Part shown: in pieces, positions 61,290 through 64,000 of the stretch
How positions within the stretch are numbered: position 1 is the first letter of the stretch
How the letters are laid out: each line of letters begins with the position of its first letter
From: a candidate division TM6 bacterium GW2011_GWF2_37_49
GTDB lineage: Bacteria; Babelota; Babeliae; Babelales; RVW-14
Reading direction: 5' to 3'
DNA length: 64,000 nucleotides
Assembly (NCBI GenBank): GCA_000989955.1
Contig: LBTE01000006.1
Location: 1 to 64,000 of the forward strand
The notes under the pieces: generated by a model
The model's input: the letters and a program-made list of their open reading frames with translations, nothing else
What the model was told of the DNA's origin: nothing
Databases searched by the model: none
Translations under genes and position numbers: made by a program

Positions 61290-61739
61290 TTAAACTCCAT
61301 CTGTTAAAGTAGGCTCTTCCTCGGTACCTTGTTTACCAACCCACATAATTTCAAAAAATTTGAATTTGCCTTTATTTTTTTCTGGAGGGCAATGATAAAT
61401 GAATGGCTCGCCCGATTTATCAGTAATCCCTTCTTCCCCCTTGGCTACGAATGGAAATTTGCCTTCACGTTCAGCTTTTCTGTATGCTTCATCGTTTGGA
61501 CGAATGTTTTCAACCAATGCCCTCAAGCCTTCTTTTGTTGTTGGCAGTGTACCAAACTCCATTCTATAATCATTCAATGCGGCCTTAATATTTTGAATTT
61601 TCAGCTTTGATTCAAATTCTTCGGACTGACTCCACCACTTAGCAACCCTAGGGCCTACTAATGACATAATTACACCAATAATCATAATAACAATTATCAG
61701 TTCCATCATTGTAAACGCCTGACTATTACGTATTTTCAT
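61290..61739 (-). CDS. gspG: Type II secretion major pseudopilin GspG
   Basis: A 149-residue protein with the prepilin motif AFTMMELIIVIMIIGVIMSL. The classic GspG segment IQNIKAALNDYRMEFGTLPTTKEGLRALV (shown in part) forms the long helix and loop. In the C-terminal part GEPFIYHCPP follows the family pattern G.P..Y..P; the family's calcium-loop aspartates (DxW..D) are not clear here. It is the main subunit of the pseudopilus. Confidence 0.92.
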   Translation of the reverse strand: MKIRNSQAFTMMELIIVIMIIGVIMSLVGPRVAKWWSQSEEFESKLKIQNIKAALNDYRMEFGTLPTTKEGLRALVENIRPNDEAYRKAEREGKFPFVAKGEEGITDKSGEPFIYHCPPEKNKGKFKFFEIMWVGKQGTEEEPTLTDGV

Positions 61740-61771
61740 ACAAATCCCTTCGATAAAATTAATAATTAAAC

Positions 61772-62963
61772 CTAAAAACCAGAAAGATCACTCATACTCA
61801 TTATTGGCAGAAATATTGAAAGCATGATAAATGTTACAACAATACCCATGACAACGGTCATTATTGGATTTATCTTTGCAGTCAAATTATCCGTCAATTC
61901 TGTTAACTCTCTATCATAATCATCCCCCACGGTTAGCAACATTTCGGCCAGCTTACCAACTAGCAATGTTGGGGAAAATTCCAGTTTCTCGCAAGTATTT
62001 GGAAATTTTACCCTCTTTTATAATTTTATCACGAGCCATGTTTAACTGTTTTACCAGTACAGTATTATCGACGATATTGCAAACAATATCCAAAGCCTCA
62101 GACAAATTTACGCCGCTTTCAAGCAGCATCCCCAAAGTTTTGCTGAACTGCACAACTGCTTTGGTGCGCGAAAAATAGGCAGTCATTGGAAGCCATAACA
62201 AAAATTCATCAAATTTATGCTTGCCTGACGGCGTTGATTTCCAGTAAGAAAATAATATAATTCCACCAATAACAGTTACACCCAAAAGAGTATAATTATT
62301 TGTAAAGAAATCTGAAGCTACAATCAAAATTCGTGTTGGCAACGGAAGCTCCTTTCCCATGGATACAAACATACTTTTAAGCTTTGGAACCAAAACAACT
62401 AAAAGCGCAACAACTATTAACACAGAAAAAGACAGCATCATAATCGGATATGACATCGCCTTTTTTACCTTCTTTTTTGTCTCTTCAGATTTTTCAAGAT
62501 ATTCGGTTAAACGAAATAAAATTGTTTCAAGCTTGCCGCTTGCCTCACCAGCTCGAATTAATTGAACATAGACATTCGTAAAAACCTTTGGATAGCGTGA
62601 AAGCTCTTTGGCAAACGGTTGCCCAGACTTGAGCCCATCTTTGACTCTGATTAAAATACGCTTAAAAGCTCCATCAAATTGATCAACTAGAAGCTCTAAT
62701 GCTTGAAGTAGCGGCACGGCAGACTTTAGAAGGACCGCTAGCTGTTTTGTAAAAAGTACAATAGTCCGCAAATCTGTTGGTTTCTCAAATAAAGTTTTTA
62801 ATGAAAAGCCACCCTGACCCTCACCAGAAACTTCATATATATTTATTGGCATCAAGCCCTGCCCCTGTAAACCATCTTTTGCTGCAGCCAAAGACGGAGC
62901 ATCAATGGTTCCAACAACCTTATTTCCGCGTCTACTGAAAGACTCGTATTGATAAAGGGGCAT
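61772..62963 (-). pseudogene. gspF: Inner-membrane platform protein GspF, broken by frameshift near the C-terminus
   Basis: GspF anchors the pseudopilus ATPase. Residues 1-336 from the ATG at 62963 (AGGAG upstream) form a normal GspF start (MPLYQYESFSRRGNKVVG), both cytoplasmic domains and the first membrane helices, and then stop at ...GIFPNIASW (stop at 61953). The rest of the family sequence, VGKLAEMLL...YDRELTEL...KINPIMTVVMGIVV, follows in the next frame from 61966 to 61772. Between these the conserved stretch of about ten residues before G-x-L-x-E-M-L is missing. A deletion with frameshift, or an assembly error, is the simplest reading. Confidence 0.85.
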
Positions 62964-63102
62964 AGCTTTTTTCTCCTAGACTTTGCATTTCTTAGAAATT
63001 ACTTGCCAACAAAACTCGTTACCTGATATCATGTCCCTAAAATTTAATGTGTTGAAGTTATGGTAGACACTTAAAGGATACTTTATCAGAAAGGAATGTG
63101 TT

Positions 63103-64000
63103 ATGAAAATAAAAAAATTGTTTTTATTGATACCCCTCATAAATCTAGTTTTTGCTGTTTGCAAATCTGAGGACAGTCCTATGGGTTCTCAGGCCATCAA
63201 GAAACTTGAAGCTGAAATTCATCAAGACACTCCTCTGCAGTTTGCAACAAGATCATTACGATCTAATTTTACAAGAGAACACTTTGACGGCAATATCGAT
63301 TGCCCAGAAAAATCGAACTCTAATGCCAATATTTTTGACAAATCATTTTTGCGATTCATTGAAGATGTTTATAATAGATCGGATTACGCAGAGATTTTAT
63401 CGCAAGATGGCACACACATTATAGAATTTTTAAAGCTTTGTAACGAATTAAGCTTGGACATAAATTCGGTTTATGTAGGCATCCGATTATTTAGAATAAA
63501 GATGATGTCATGTGAAATTGTTGATGATGCTGTTGTTAATCAAATTTTAGAAGATCTGCCAGATCAGATGACAAGATATTTTGAAAAATCTGACAAAGAC
63601 AATGGAGTTAAAGAAATTTTAAGCAAAAATATAGAAAAAATTATATTGTGTCATTTGAATGACCAGTTTCTAAGATCAGTTATAGCTATCGAAGATACAA
63701 AAAAGGCGTTAACAGCAGAAATATCGAATCTTTTTTTGAATGAATTAAAAAAAGCCAAAGATAAGAAGTCCGATAAAAAAAGTAAAACGCGCCTACGATT
63801 TGAGGTTATAAGATTTTTTGAAACAACGCTGGCAAGAACACTTTGGAATCCAAAATCTCCAGAAACCGTCTGGACTTCATTTTTATCTATTGCAAATGGC
63901 CTACAAAGGCTTGCCTCCAGCAATATCATTAATCATATGGACGACCTTGACAGCTTGCTTTGGGAGCTTACTTATAGATTTAATTTTTTCTTGGACCTAT
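63103..64000 (+). CDS. Exported protein, incomplete at the right edge
   Basis: The frame is open from the ATG at 63103 to the end of the window (299 codons, no stop). A ribosome site AAAGGA lies 8 bases upstream. A signal peptide (MKIKKLFLLIPLINLVFA) is followed by a helical, charged protein with a Lys-rich stretch (KKAKDKKSDKKSKTRLR). Cys residues are sparse. I recognise no family. It is transcribed divergently from the gspF block. Because it runs off the edge, the full length and C-terminal domains are unknown. Confidence 0.75.
   Translation, partial: MKIKKLFLLIPLINLVFAVCKSEDSPMGSQAIKKLEAEIHQDTPLQFATRSLRSNFTREHFDGNIDCPEKSNSNANIFDKSFLRFIEDVYNRSDYAEILSQDGTHIIEFLKLCNELSLDINSVYVGIRLFRIKMMSCEIVDDAVVNQILEDLPDQMTRYFEKSDKDNGVKEILSKNIEKIILCHLNDQFLRSVIAIEDTKKALTAEISNLFLNELKKAKDKKSDKKSKTRLRFEVIRFFETTLARTLWNPKSPETVWTSFLSIANGLQRLASSNIINHMDDLDSLLWELTYRFNFFLDL

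Noticed and set aside
61953-61966. Programmed ribosomal frameshift in gspF
   Set aside because: There is no slippery heptamer at the join, and about ten conserved residues are missing, which a frameshift alone would not explain.

Overview
The window looks like a chromosome segment of an AT-rich, Gram-negative, host-dependent bacterium. The best fit I can offer is the candidate phylum Dependentiae (TM6). Four things support this: two tandem nucleotide (ATP/ADP-type) transporters of the kind found in intracellular bacteria; lipopolysaccharide and outer-membrane genes (kdsB, an lptC-like gene, a family 9 glycosyltransferase, an MCE/MlaD protein); a type II secretion or type IV pilus-like machine in two blocks; and many signal-peptide proteins with no recognisable relatives. 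The taxonomic placement is inference from gene content, not from a marker-gene comparison.

Layout. 0-4.3 kb is a minus-strand block for phospholipid synthesis (pgpA, pgsA), a glycosyltransferase, yicC and yebC. 4.5-7.2 kb holds a secreted Lys-rich protein, glycyl-tRNA synthetase and a VTT-domain membrane protein. 7.2-11.8 kb is a rearranged zone: a 261-bp element with perfect terminal inverted repeats, a scrambled duplicate of the Sel1-repeat gene and kdsB ends carrying a 31-bp perfect palindrome, a DUF4143-type ATPase, a GC-rich palindromic repeat, and then the intact Sel1-repeat gene and kdsB. 11.8-18.4 kb is housekeeping (rluB-type synthase, phosphatase, lptC-like, comF, MATE, hemW, a PPOX-type protein).

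18.4-29.0 kb is the most unusual part. Three signal-peptide coiled-coil proteins that share short segments are followed by a 2,497-residue exported protein. That protein combines a RING-like Cys/His cluster, two GHKL (Hsp90/MORC-type) ATPase-like modules and a C-terminal HELEH metallopeptidase-type motif. Elsewhere (54.4 kb) an exported 644-residue protein ends in a J-domain-like segment with HPDK. 29.4-41.2 kb holds tRNA-Ala, pgeF, a family-4 uracil-DNA glycosylase, a PHP phosphatase, trmB, a NUDIX protein, secD, tRNA-Met, a plsY reading frame without an ordinary start codon, and the two nucleotide transporters. 41.2-47.3 kb has small exported proteins, an internally deleted IS200/IS605 element and the gspE / pilO-like / pilP-like / gspD block. 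47.5-54.2 kb is a minus-strand block (LOG-family protein, class I aldolase, secreted proteins, ybeY, valS). 56.5-63.0 kb is the mlaD gene and the gspFGHIJK pseudopilin block, in which gspF is broken. The last gene runs off the right edge.

How it fits together. The secretion block, SecD and the numerous signal peptides point to a cell that exports many proteins, while the nucleotide transporters point to import of host nucleotides. Nine diverged copies of a roughly 150-230 bp intergenic repeat with compensatory hairpin changes, and a second smaller repeat with terminal inverted repeats, lie in most of the larger gaps between genes.
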